Assembly (NCBI GenBank): GCA_009392775.1
Contig: VFFT01000127.1
Location: 1 to 7,252, forward strand
Direction of reading: 5' to 3'
DNA length: 7,252 nucleotides
Source: SAR202 cluster bacterium
GTDB lineage: Bacteria > Chloroflexota > Dehalococcoidia > UBA3495
Shown: positions 1 through 5,453 of the stretch, piece by piece
Layout of the letters: each line of letters begins with the position of its first letter
How positions within the stretch are numbered: the first letter of the stretch is position 1
The notes under the pieces: model-generated
The model's input: only the letters and a program-made list of their open reading frames with translations
What the model was told of the DNA's origin: nothing
Database searches by the model: none
Position numbers and translations under genes: made by a program

Positions 1-689
1 AACATGATGCCGACGATGATCATGGGGATGAAGAAAAACATGATGCTCACGATGATGATCATGCTGATGAAGATAAACATGATGCCGACGATGATCATGG
101 GGATGAAGAAAAACATGATGCTCACGATGACGACCATGCTGATGATCACAGTGACCATGGTCATGGTGAATTTGACCCCCATTTTTGGCACGACCCTATT
201 ACGGTCGTGGAGGCAGCACAGAAAATAGCTAAGGACTTAGGGTCGATATTCAAAGAAGATCAGTCTGTTTTTGATCTAAACGCAGATACCTATGTCAGCA
301 AATTGAAAGAATTGGATACCTGGATTGTTAGTAAGGTTGATACTATCCCTGAGTCCAACAGGGTTCTGATAACTAGTCATGAAACAATGACGTATTTGTC
401 TGAAAGATATGGATTTGAGGTCTCATCTAGTATCTTGCAAAGTTTGTCGTCAGCAGAATCTGTAACCCCTAAAGAACTGGCGGCTATAACGGAAGTAATA
501 GACCATCACGGAGTCCCAGCAATTTTTGCTGACTCTTACATGTCAACCAAAATCGAAGAATCATTAGCGAGTGAAACTGGAGTAAAAGTAATTAGATTGA
601 ACATGGAATCCCTCGGAACTACATCCGCTTCGTACATTGATATGATGAAAGAGAATGTTACTAAATTGACAGACGGATTAAATAGTTGA
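1..689 (+). CDS. Zn/Mn ABC transporter substrate-binding protein, ZnuA/TroA type (5' partial)
   Basis: C-terminal part of an extracytoplasmic metal-binding protein (cluster A-I family) that delivers Zn2+ or Mn2+ to the permease encoded downstream. The frame is open from the left edge (first whole codon at 3) to TGA at 687-689, so the N-terminus, with its signal peptide and first metal His, is missing. The visible part opens with about 50 residues of His/Asp/Glu-rich sequence, the flexible metal loop typical of ZnuA. Next comes DPHFWHDP (174-197), whose His (180-182) matches the second ligand. ITSHETMTYL follows, with His at 378-380 in the third-ligand position; His there is usual in ZnuA/TroA, whereas Mn-specific PsaA/MntC have Glu. 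The late xDSLG motif, which normally supplies the fourth ligand Asp, reads MESLG (Glu at 606-608). SYIDMMKENV near the end is also typical. The ATPase and permease genes follow on the same strand. Zinc is favoured, but the metal is not settled. Confidence 0.9.
   Translation, partial: HDADDDHGDEEKHDAHDDDHADEDKHDADDDHGDEEKHDAHDDDHADDHSDHGHGEFDPHFWHDPITVVEAAQKIAKDLGSIFKEDQSVFDLNADTYVSKLKELDTWIVSKVDTIPESNRVLITSHETMTYLSERYGFEVSSSILQSLSSAESVTPKELAAITEVIDHHGVPAIFADSYMSTKIEESLASETGVKVIRLNMESLGTTSASYIDMMKENVTKLTDGLNS
3..152 (+). repeat. 75-base tandem repeat, two copies, encoding a His/Asp-rich metal loop
   Basis: Copy 1 is 3-77 and copy 2 is 78-152. They agree at 68 of 75 positions by hand count. 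The first 68 bases of copy 2 have only two differences, both synonymous GAT to GAC changes (in 129-134), and the decay is confined to the last 7 bases. The two bases before copy 1 (AA) match those before copy 2, so another copy may lie outside the window. Each unit is 25 codons and splits into related halves of 12 and 13 codons (HDADDDHGDEEK and HDAHDDDHADEDK), suggesting an older duplication inside the newer one. The unit length is a multiple of three, so copy-number change keeps the frame. Confidence 0.93.
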
Positions 690-708
690 TGTAATTCGAT
701 GGTATAAT
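666..708 (+). promoter_or_regulatory. Candidate internal promoters ahead of the ABC ATPase gene
   Basis: Two sigma70-like signals overlap the end of the binding-protein gene and the 55-base spacer after it. One is TTGACA (666-671), 18 bases, then TGTAAT (690-695). The other is an extended -10, TGGTATAAT (700-708), with no good -35, which would start transcripts near 715 and give a leader of about 30 bases to the ATG at 745. Either could let the ATPase and permease be transcribed apart from the binding protein. I see no convincing Zur, MntR or Fur operator. This is pattern matching only. Confidence 0.35.
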
Positions 709-744
709 CCCAATGTTAGATACCTTTACTCTTAGTTAATTGAT

Positions 745-1515
745 ATGGTCGAAAACTTAGTAGGAATAGATGATGAACCGCCTGCAATAGAGATTGAAAA
801 TGTTTCAGTCTCTATTGCAGGTGTTCCGGTACTGGATAATATATCTTTCACTATTAATCACGGTTCAATGGTCGCACTTGTTGGTCCTAACGGAGCAGGC
901 AAAAGTACCCTTTTTAAGTCCATTTTGGGACTAATCCCTGTAGGTGCTGGTAGAATACGAATACATGGATCGCACTTCTCAAAAGTTTCTGGTGAACTGG
1001 CTTATATACCTCAAAATGAAGATGTGAATTGGTCTTTCCCAATTAGCGCCTGGGATGTAGTTATGCTTGGTAGACAAAGGAAGATAGGTTTCTTCAAATG
1101 GCCCAGGAAAATCGACAAGGAAATTTGTGAATATAGTCTCCATAAAGTAGGTTTGTATTCTAGAAAAGATTCTCTGATGAGCGAATTGTCAGGCGGGCAG
1201 AGGCAAAGGATTTTCGTGGCTCGTGCACTAGCTCAGGAAGCGCACACTTTGCTTCTAGATGAGGCGTTTTCTGGTGTTGATGTAGGGTCCCAAGATGGAT
1301 TGATGGATATGTTGAAGACATTGAGAGACGATGGTAAAACCATATTTATATCAACTCATGATTTAAATAATATGGCAGATAAATTTGACTTGTGCTGTTG
1401 CCTTAATAAACATATTTGTTCTTTTGGTCCACCAGATCAGGCATTTACACCGGAAGTATTGGAAGAACTATACGGTTCACATTCTCAACTGATGTTAGGC
1501 GTGGGGCCTGAGTAA
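745..1515 (+). CDS. Metal ABC transporter ATP-binding protein (Zn/Mn/Fe uptake)
   Basis: Cytoplasmic ATPase that powers metal import through the permease encoded next. All nucleotide-binding motifs are present in 256 residues: Walker A GPNGAGKST (47-55), Q-loop Gln 90, signature LSGGQ (148-152), Walker B LLLDE (169-173) and H-loop His 205. The segment after the Q-loop (NWSFPISAWDVVMLGR, about 95-110, then IGFF) and SGVDV after Walker B are characteristic of Mn/Fe-type members (MntB/SitB/PsaB) more than of ZnuC. Walker B continues as DEAF instead of the usual DEPF. Near the C-terminus, three consecutive Cys (217-219) and Cys 225 sit where most relatives have aliphatic residues. No Shine-Dalgarno precedes the ATG at 745, but the conserved N-terminal domain begins soon after it and no better start is visible. 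The permease gene begins one base after the stop, so the two genes are almost certainly co-transcribed and translationally coupled. Confidence 0.95.
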   Translation: MVENLVGIDDEPPAIEIENVSVSIAGVPVLDNISFTINHGSMVALVGPNGAGKSTLFKSILGLIPVGAGRIRIHGSHFSKVSGELAYIPQNEDVNWSFPISAWDVVMLGRQRKIGFFKWPRKIDKEICEYSLHKVGLYSRKDSLMSELSGGQRQRIFVARALAQEAHTLLLDEAFSGVDVGSQDGLMDMLKTLRDDGKTIFISTHDLNNMADKFDLCCCLNKHICSFGPPDQAFTPEVLEELYGSHSQLMLGVGPE

Positions 1516-1516
1516 T

Positions 1517-2335
1517 ATGCTAGATTTTCTGATGGAGCCCTTTCAGTACAATTTTATGTTAAGAGCCTTAGCTGTATCTATAGGTATTGGTTTGCTTTGC
1601 CCAATGATTGGTAGTTATGTTGTAACACGACGATTAGCGTTTATGGGAGATGCCCTATCTCATACTGTTTTGCCTGGTTTAGTTTTGGGTTACATTGTAG
1701 GTGTAAATCCTCTTCTGGTTGCAATACCAACCTGTGTTGTAACTGCAATATTTATTGGATATCTGAGTAAACGTACTGGACTTAGTGAGGATACATCTAT
1801 TGGTATTATTATGGTTGGATTATTTTCATTGGGCCTAATAATGATATCTGTTCATGGCGGTTCTAATATTGATCTTGAAGGGTTGTTGCTTGGTGAACTT
1901 CTAGGAGTATCTAACCAAGATCTATTGATAATATTCACAATATGCATAATAACTCTCACCGTGTTATTTTTCTTTCATAAAGAACTTGTCTTCAACAGTT
2001 TCGATCCAGAGGGAGCATTAGTAATAGGTTTGCCTTCCAAGTTGTTGGATTATCTAGTCTTGATATTGATAGCTTTAGCCGTAGTAGCTTCTATTCAGGC
2101 GGTTGGTGTTGTGTTGATGTTGGCCATGCTGGTAATACCGTCAGCAACAGCCTATTTAATTGCAAGAAGTTTTGGGTCCATGATGTTTATGGGCTCCGTG
2201 ATTGGTGTTTTTGTAGCCGTATGCGGTCTCTATTTATCCTATTTTATGGATTTGCCATCCGGGCCTTCAATGGCATTGACTGCGGTTTTAATCTTTATCT
2301 TGGTTGCATCATTTAATAAAAAATTAGCTCGATAG
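1517..2335 (+). CDS. Metal ABC transporter permease, ABC-3 family
   Basis: Integral membrane subunit of the zinc/manganese importer; two copies form the channel engaged by the ATPase. Its 272 residues are the usual family length and contain about eight or nine hydrophobic segments, roughly at 15-36, 43-66, 68-84, 93-115, 134-153, 178-192, 194-216, 222-243 and 250-266. Family hallmarks are AFMGDALSHTVLPG (41-54), DPEGALVIGLP (163-173, the cytoplasmic stretch before a pore helix), GVVLMLAMLVIPSATA (197-212) and DLPSGPSM (245-252). The start ATG lies one base after the ATPase stop with only a weak ribosome site, consistent with translational coupling. The family cannot be split confidently into Zn and Mn transporters from the permease alone. 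It is the last gene of the transporter cluster; no terminator hairpin follows it. Confidence 0.95.
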   Translation: MLDFLMEPFQYNFMLRALAVSIGIGLLCPMIGSYVVTRRLAFMGDALSHTVLPGLVLGYIVGVNPLLVAIPTCVVTAIFIGYLSKRTGLSEDTSIGIIMVGLFSLGLIMISVHGGSNIDLEGLLLGELLGVSNQDLLIIFTICIITLTVLFFFHKELVFNSFDPEGALVIGLPSKLLDYLVLILIALAVVASIQAVGVVLMLAMLVIPSATAYLIARSFGSMMFMGSVIGVFVAVCGLYLSYFMDLPSGPSMALTAVLIFILVASFNKKLAR

Positions 2336-2338
2336 TGT

Positions 2339-2390
2339 TTGTGTACTTGCATACTGGTTCTATAATTTGACTTAGTTTAGGAAATATAAT
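2339..2390 (+). promoter_or_regulatory. Candidate promoters of the PD-(D/E)XK gene
   Basis: The 64-base spacer after the permease holds two exact TATAAT boxes, at 2361-2366 and 2385-2390. The first has a weak -35 (TTGTGT, 2339-2344) at a spacing of 16 and would give a leader of about 30 bases. The second has TTGACT (2367-2372) only 12 bases upstream, too close for a normal sigma70 promoter, and would give an almost leaderless transcript. The first is the better candidate. It suggests the nuclease-fold gene is transcribed separately from the transporter, although read-through is also possible. Confidence 0.35.
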
Positions 2391-2396
2391 AATTGC

Positions 2397-2403
2397 AAGG
2401 TGG
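2397..2403 (+). promoter_or_regulatory. Shine-Dalgarno-like AAGGTGG favouring a TTG start at 2409
   Basis: AAGGTGG differs from AAGGAGG at one base and lies five bases before an in-frame TTG (2409-2411). It overlaps the alternative GTG start at 2400-2402, which itself has no ribosome site at a workable distance. The same five-base spacing to a TTG occurs in the zinc-ribbon gene in this window, which supports TTG as the real start here. Confidence 0.4.
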
Positions 2404-3215
2404 CTGTATTGATTAGCATTAAACGAAATAGTAAGGGTATTGAAGCCAAAGCGACTGGTCTTAGGCGCGAATCTTCTAAATATAAACCGAACCAACCAGA
2501 TGTTTTCAAGATAAGCAGATCTAAGTTTATGGATTTTCTGACATGTAAAAGGTGTTTCTACCTTGACCGTGTGACAGGAATAATATCTCCATCTACTCCA
2601 GGATGGACCCTTAATGAAACAACTGATTTATTGTTAAAAAAGGAATTCGATATATGTCGGGAGCAAGAAACTCCCCACAGAATATTTGAAAAATATGGAA
2701 TGGCTAACATCGTACCTTTCAAGCATGAAGATCTTGATTCTTGGAGGGACTCCTTACATCATGGACTTAAGTACCAGTTTAAGGATACAAATATATTACT
2801 TCAAGGTGGTGTTGATGATGTGTGGTTCGATAAAGTAAAAGAAGAACTTATAGTTGTAGATTACAAATCACAGGCTAACAATAGGCCAGTCGTGACCTGG
2901 GAATATTTGTCTGGAACGTACCATCAAGGTTATAAAATACAACTTGATTTTTATGCATATCTTTTGTTGGGCATGGGATTTCCTGTGGCTCCAATAGGAT
3001 ATTTTTATGTCTGTAACGCGGACAGAGGAGCACCAGGATTTGACGGGAATATGAGATTTGAGGAAACCCTAGTGCCCTATGAGTGGGACATTAGTTGGAT
3101 AGAGCCTAGCGTCTGGGAGATGATAGCCGTTTTGAATTCTACCGATATACCATCACCCAATCCTTCGTGTGAAAATTGTGCATATGCTCAGCAGAGGGCT
3201 ATAGCAGAAATCTAG
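2400..3215 (+). CDS. PD-(D/E)XK nuclease superfamily protein, RecB/Cas4-like, with two CxxC pairs
   Basis: Predicted metal-dependent nuclease-fold protein of 271 residues; its biological role is not known to me. The core is visible in order: SRSKFMDFLTCKRCFYLDR (39-57), GGVDDVW (136-142, acidic metal ligand), LIVVDYKS (150-157, the D-x-K catalytic pair Asp 154 and Lys 156), and QLDFYAYLL (181-189, the Gln/Tyr motif of RecB/Cas4-like nucleases). A late CENC (257-260) follows. Together with CKRC (49-52), this gives four cysteines flanking the nuclease core, as in Cas4 and AddB where they hold an iron-sulfur cluster, although Cas4 has a one-plus-three arrangement. No Cas1, Cas2, CRISPR array, helicase or restriction partner is visible. 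The longest start is GTG at 2400; TTG at 2409 has the better ribosome site, and the first 35 residues look non-conserved. It converges on the zinc-ribbon gene with two bases between stops. Fold confidence is high, function low. Confidence 0.85.
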   Translation: MAVLISIKRNSKGIEAKATGLRRESSKYKPNQPDVFKISRSKFMDFLTCKRCFYLDRVTGIISPSTPGWTLNETTDLLLKKEFDICREQETPHRIFEKYGMANIVPFKHEDLDSWRDSLHHGLKYQFKDTNILLQGGVDDVWFDKVKEELIVVDYKSQANNRPVVTWEYLSGTYHQGYKIQLDFYAYLLLGMGFPVAPIGYFYVCNADRGAPGFDGNMRFEETLVPYEWDISWIEPSVWEMIAVLNSTDIPSPNPSCENCAYAQQRAIAEI

Positions 3216-3217
3216 AT

Positions 3218-3421
3218 TTAACCGCCAAGTGCGTCAAAAATATTGCCTATTCCTGAACCGTCTCTTCTGAAAATCTCAGTGTATCCGCAGCTTGTACACG
3301 AAATGGTGATGAATTTTTGGTTTTGTAAATTCAGGAACCTAGAGATACCGCTGCCTGTGGTTCTGATTTCACCCTGTTTGTATTCGGTTTTGTTGCATTT
3401 CACGCATGAAAAACTCGCCAA
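3218..3421 (-). CDS. Small zinc-ribbon protein (COG3478-like)
   Basis: About 67 residues with two cysteine pairs, CVKC (6-9) and CTSCGYTE (42-49), which form a treble-clef or zinc-ribbon fold. The layout, including GEIRTTGSG (17-25), a hydrophobic stretch and a GNIFD ending, matches a widespread family annotated as predicted nucleic-acid-binding zinc-ribbon proteins; its true function is unknown. An ATG exists at 3451, but it adds ten unrelated residues and overlaps the oxidoreductase gene. TTG at 3421 sits five bases after a perfect AGGAGG and places the first CxxC at residue 6, as in relatives, so TTG is chosen. It lies 10 bases downstream of the flavin oxidoreductase gene and is probably translated from the same message. 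Its 3' end faces the nuclease-fold gene two bases away. Family assignment is firm; a partnership with either neighbour is only suggested by position. Confidence 0.85.
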   Translation of the reverse strand: MASFSCVKCNKTEYKQGEIRTTGSGISRFLNLQNQKFITISCTSCGYTEIFRRDGSGIGNIFDALGG

Positions 3422-3426
3422 ATCAT

Positions 3427-3433
3427 ACCTCCT
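3427..3433 (-). promoter_or_regulatory. Perfect Shine-Dalgarno overlapping the upstream stop codon
   Basis: On the minus strand the junction reads TAGGAGGTATGATTG. The TAG that ends the oxidoreductase gene (3434-3432) overlaps AGGAGGT, and the zinc-ribbon TTG follows five bases later (3421-3419). The ATG inside this string opens only an eight-codon frame and is too close to the Shine-Dalgarno. This site decides the start of the zinc-ribbon gene and suggests termination-reinitiation coupling. Confidence 0.75.
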
Positions 3434-4475
3434 ATTCCAGTGAAGGAACATTTTCCTTTAGGTTAAAAGCTTCTGCTACAAGTTCGAAGGATTTTACTCT
3501 ATCTTCAAAGTAATGACAATTAGTAACGATGCTTACATCAGTAGTTTCATAGGTTTTCATAGCATCGATTATTTTTGCCTTTACCGTTCCCGTAGTGCCC
3601 ATTATAGAGTGTTTATTTATTCTTTCAATGTGTTGTTCTTCTATGTAATTCAACTTGATAGAAGAGGCTTCTTCAGGAGATACCATAGGCTCTCTAATTC
3701 CCCTTAAAGAGTTTATACGAGATATATTTCTGCTGGAGGCTATGAAGTTAGCTTTTTCCTCAGTTTCAGCACAAATTACCTGTAGAGCTACATTCAACTT
3801 GGGTTCCTGTAGGTATCCAGATGGTTGAAACATATCTCTGTATAGTTTTGCGACGAGAGGCCCATGTTCAGCTGTAGTGCCAAAAAAATCTGCAAATGAA
3901 AAGGGTAGACCTAAAGCGGCTGCTAATCTTGCACTGTAGTCACTTGAGCCAAGCAACCAGATTCCCGGCATGCCTTCGGGCGTAGGCCCAGGTTGGGAAC
4001 TTATTCTAGCGAACACGTGTTCCTCGGGCAGAGTGTCAGATAGGTATCCGATAAGATCTGTGACTTGTTGAGGAAAATGTTCTATATTTACTATCTGTTT
4101 TGGGTATGCGAGAGCGTGAGCGGTCAATTGATCACTTCCCGGTGCTCTTCCAATCCCTAATTCTATACGTTCTGGATAGAATGAATTAAGAATACTGAAA
4201 TTTTCAGCGACCTTAAGAGATGAGTAGTGGGAAAGCATAACTCCTCCACTGCCCACTTTTATACTATTGGTTTGGGCTGCAATTTGCCCAATTAAGATTT
4301 CAGGTGAAGTCCCAGCGTATCCACCGGAATTGTGATGCTCTGCAACCCAATATCTTTGGTATCCACACTCTTCAGCTATTTGAGCCAGTCGTACGGTTTC
4401 CCTGAGAGCTTGCTGTACAGTTCCGCCTTTTCTGATAGGGGATTGGTCAACTACTCCAAAAGTAATGTTTTCCAT
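3432..4475 (-). CDS. Luciferase-like FMN-dependent oxidoreductase, group 1 (MsnO8/YhbW type)
   Basis: Cytoplasmic TIM-barrel flavoprotein of the bacterial luciferase-like superfamily, expected to use reduced FMN (or F420 in some relatives) for oxygen-dependent or redox chemistry on an unknown small molecule. The 347 residues carry the full signature of the group-1 subfamily: DQSPI (10-14), RYWVAEHHN (41-49), VGSGGVMLSHYSSLKVAE (74-91), RIELGIGRAPGSD (103-115) and WLLGSSDYSARLAAALG (173-189), a phosphate-binding region in relatives. Length is normal and nothing appears broken. The ATG at 4475 is preceded by AAGGA five bases away, which fixes the start. It is the first gene of a likely two-gene minus-strand unit with the zinc-ribbon gene and is divergent from the SDR gene. 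The sequence does not show a substrate; monooxygenase is the usual database name but the reaction is unproven. Confidence 0.92.
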   Translation of the reverse strand: MENITFGVVDQSPIRKGGTVQQALRETVRLAQIAEECGYQRYWVAEHHNSGGYAGTSPEILIGQIAAQTNSIKVGSGGVMLSHYSSLKVAENFSILNSFYPERIELGIGRAPGSDQLTAHALAYPKQIVNIEHFPQQVTDLIGYLSDTLPEEHVFARISSQPGPTPEGMPGIWLLGSSDYSARLAAALGLPFSFADFFGTTAEHGPLVAKLYRDMFQPSGYLQEPKLNVALQVICAETEEKANFIASSRNISRINSLRGIREPMVSPEEASSIKLNYIEEQHIERINKHSIMGTTGTVKAKIIDAMKTYETTDVSIVTNCHYFEDRVKSFELVAEAFNLKENVPSLE

Positions 4476-4513
4476 ATATTTCCTTAGTAGGTTGCCTTAA
4501 TTGAATCAACAGT

Positions 4514-4560
4514 ATTATATACGATTACCATGAATATAGGTAAACCAGTTAATGATACAA
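4514..4560 (-). promoter_or_regulatory. Candidate promoter(s) of the flavin oxidoreductase gene
   Basis: On the minus strand there is an exact TATAAT (4519-4514) that would start transcripts near 4507, about 30 bases before the ATG. Its best -35 is TTTACC (4544-4539) at a long spacing of 19. A second candidate lies upstream: TTGTAT (4560-4555), 16 bases, TATATT (4538-4533). Both fall in the 116-base divergent spacer shared with the SDR gene. No operator-like palindrome stands out. Confidence 0.4.
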
Positions 4561-4580
4561 TCCACATATCGAATTATATA
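4556..4580 (+). promoter_or_regulatory. Possible -10 elements of the SDR gene
   Basis: TACAAT (4556-4561) would give a leader of about 24 bases to the ATG at 4592, and TATATA (4575-4580) would give an almost leaderless message. Neither has a recognisable -35. A weak ribosome site, ATAGG (4578-4582), precedes the ATG by nine bases. The region overlaps the -35 candidate of the divergent oxidoreductase gene, so the two promoters could interfere. Confidence 0.22.
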
Positions 4581-4591
4581 GGTTTGTGTCC

Positions 4592-5449
4592 ATGGAAAAA
4601 TTAATTTGTATGGTGACAGGTGCTACTGACGGTATAGGGAAAGCCGTTGCTAAGGCTATTGCTCAACGGGGAGACACCCTGTTGATTGTTGGTAGAGACA
4701 TTAATAAAACCGAAACTGTCTTAAAAGAAATAGTTGACTACAGTTCTAATACGGACGTGGACTATTTCATTACAGATCTGTCGTCTCAAAAACAGGTGAG
4801 TACTCTCTCAAGGTTGGTGCAAAGTAAATATCCCAAGCTAGATGTGCTTATTAACAACGCAGGTTCAGTATTTATGTCGCGTAGGGAAAGTGAAGACGGT
4901 ATAGAAATGACATTTGCACTGAACCACTTGAGTTACTTTTTGCTCAGCAATTTGTTGCTACCTCTTCTTAAAGAAAGCACTGCTGGGAAAATCATAAATG
5001 TGTCTTCTAGTGCTCACGTAAGGAGTTATATTGATTTTTCAGACTTGCAATTCAAAACTAACTACAACGTTATTAGGGCCTATGGAAGATCCAAGTTAGC
5101 GAATTTGTTTTTAACATACCAGATGGCGAGAAACTTACGTGAAACGGATGTTACTGTAAATGCAGTACACCCTGGCGTAGTATCGACGAATCTTTTGAAT
5201 AGCAACAATAAATCTTGGTTCGCTAAAATTCTAAATTTAGGATTGAAACTCAGAGGTATCAAATCCGACATAAGTGCCAGGCATATTCTGAAGATGTTTA
5301 CGGAAGAAGAATTACGTGGGGTGAACGGAAAATATTTTGTGGACGGACGAATTATTGCATCTGCTCCTCAATCGTATATAGAAGGAGATGCCCGAGAATT
5401 ATGGGATATTAGCAATTCCTTGACTGGTCACAATTTTCCGAGAGTATGA
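4592..5449 (+). CDS. Short-chain dehydrogenase/reductase, retinol dehydrogenase-like
   Basis: NAD(P)-dependent oxidoreductase of the classical SDR family, 285 residues from ATG 4592. The Rossmann motif TGATDGIG (9-16), NNAG (88-91), NHLSYF (111-116), NVSSSAH (136-142, catalytic Ser), YGRSK (164-168, catalytic Tyr and Lys) and HPG (193-195) are all intact, so it should be active. GRD after the second strand (34-36) places Arg where NADP-preferring enzymes often have it. The spacing and the sequence around the active site resemble the vertebrate RDH11-14/WW-domain oxidoreductase branch; bacterial relatives are common and their substrates mostly unknown. A GTG two codons upstream (4586) is possible, but the ATG has the better-placed ribosome site. 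It is a single-gene unit on this strand, divergent from the flavin oxidoreductase and convergent with the BaxI_1 gene, with four bases between stops. No substrate can be inferred. Confidence 0.93.
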   Translation: MEKLICMVTGATDGIGKAVAKAIAQRGDTLLIVGRDINKTETVLKEIVDYSSNTDVDYFITDLSSQKQVSTLSRLVQSKYPKLDVLINNAGSVFMSRRESEDGIEMTFALNHLSYFLLSNLLLPLLKESTAGKIINVSSSAHVRSYIDFSDLQFKTNYNVIRAYGRSKLANLFLTYQMARNLRETDVTVNAVHPGVVSTNLLNSNNKSWFAKILNLGLKLRGIKSDISARHILKMFTEEELRGVNGKYFVDGRIIASAPQSYIEGDARELWDISNSLTGHNFPRV

Positions 5450-5453
5450 CTCG

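Noticed and set aside
3..152. Direct repeats as a possible CRISPR array, iteron or origin.
   Set aside because: Units abut without spacers, lie inside an open coding frame, have a length divisible by three and differ by synonymous changes.
152..163. GACCATGGTC palindrome as an operator.
   Set aside because: It is explained by Asp-His-Gly-His codons in the repeat region of the gene.
189..209. Inverted repeat CACGACC / GGTCGTG with a 7-base loop, as a terminator or regulatory hairpin.
   Set aside because: It lies within the conserved coding region just after DPHFW, has no U-tract, and a 7-base stem is not surprising in 7 kb.
4..228. Met-rich open frame that looks like a small metal-binding peptide (MMPTMIMGMKKNMM).
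   Set aside because: It is the +1-shifted reading of the His/Asp repeat. The binding-protein frame runs straight through with family motifs (DPHFWHDP) on the far side.
1261..1275. DEAF in place of DEPF after Walker B as a sign of a dead ATPase.
   Set aside because: The catalytic Glu and all other motifs are intact, and DEA occurs in functional ABC ATPases of other families.
2313..2495. 60-residue minus-strand open frame spanning the permease/nuclease spacer.
   Set aside because: It overlaps the ends of two well-supported plus-strand genes, its product resembles nothing known, and no ribosome site is evident.
2400..3215. Calling the nuclease-fold gene cas4 as part of a CRISPR system.
   Set aside because: No CRISPR repeats or cas1/cas2 are in the window, and the cysteine layout differs from Cas4.
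3243..3443. 66-residue plus-strand open frame opposite the zinc-ribbon gene.
   Set aside because: It is the complement of a conserved cysteine-paired protein, with no own start signal or motif.
3422..3451. ATG at 3451 as the start of the zinc-ribbon gene.
   Set aside because: It overlaps the upstream gene by 20 bases and adds residues unlike the family; the TTG at 3421 has a perfect Shine-Dalgarno.
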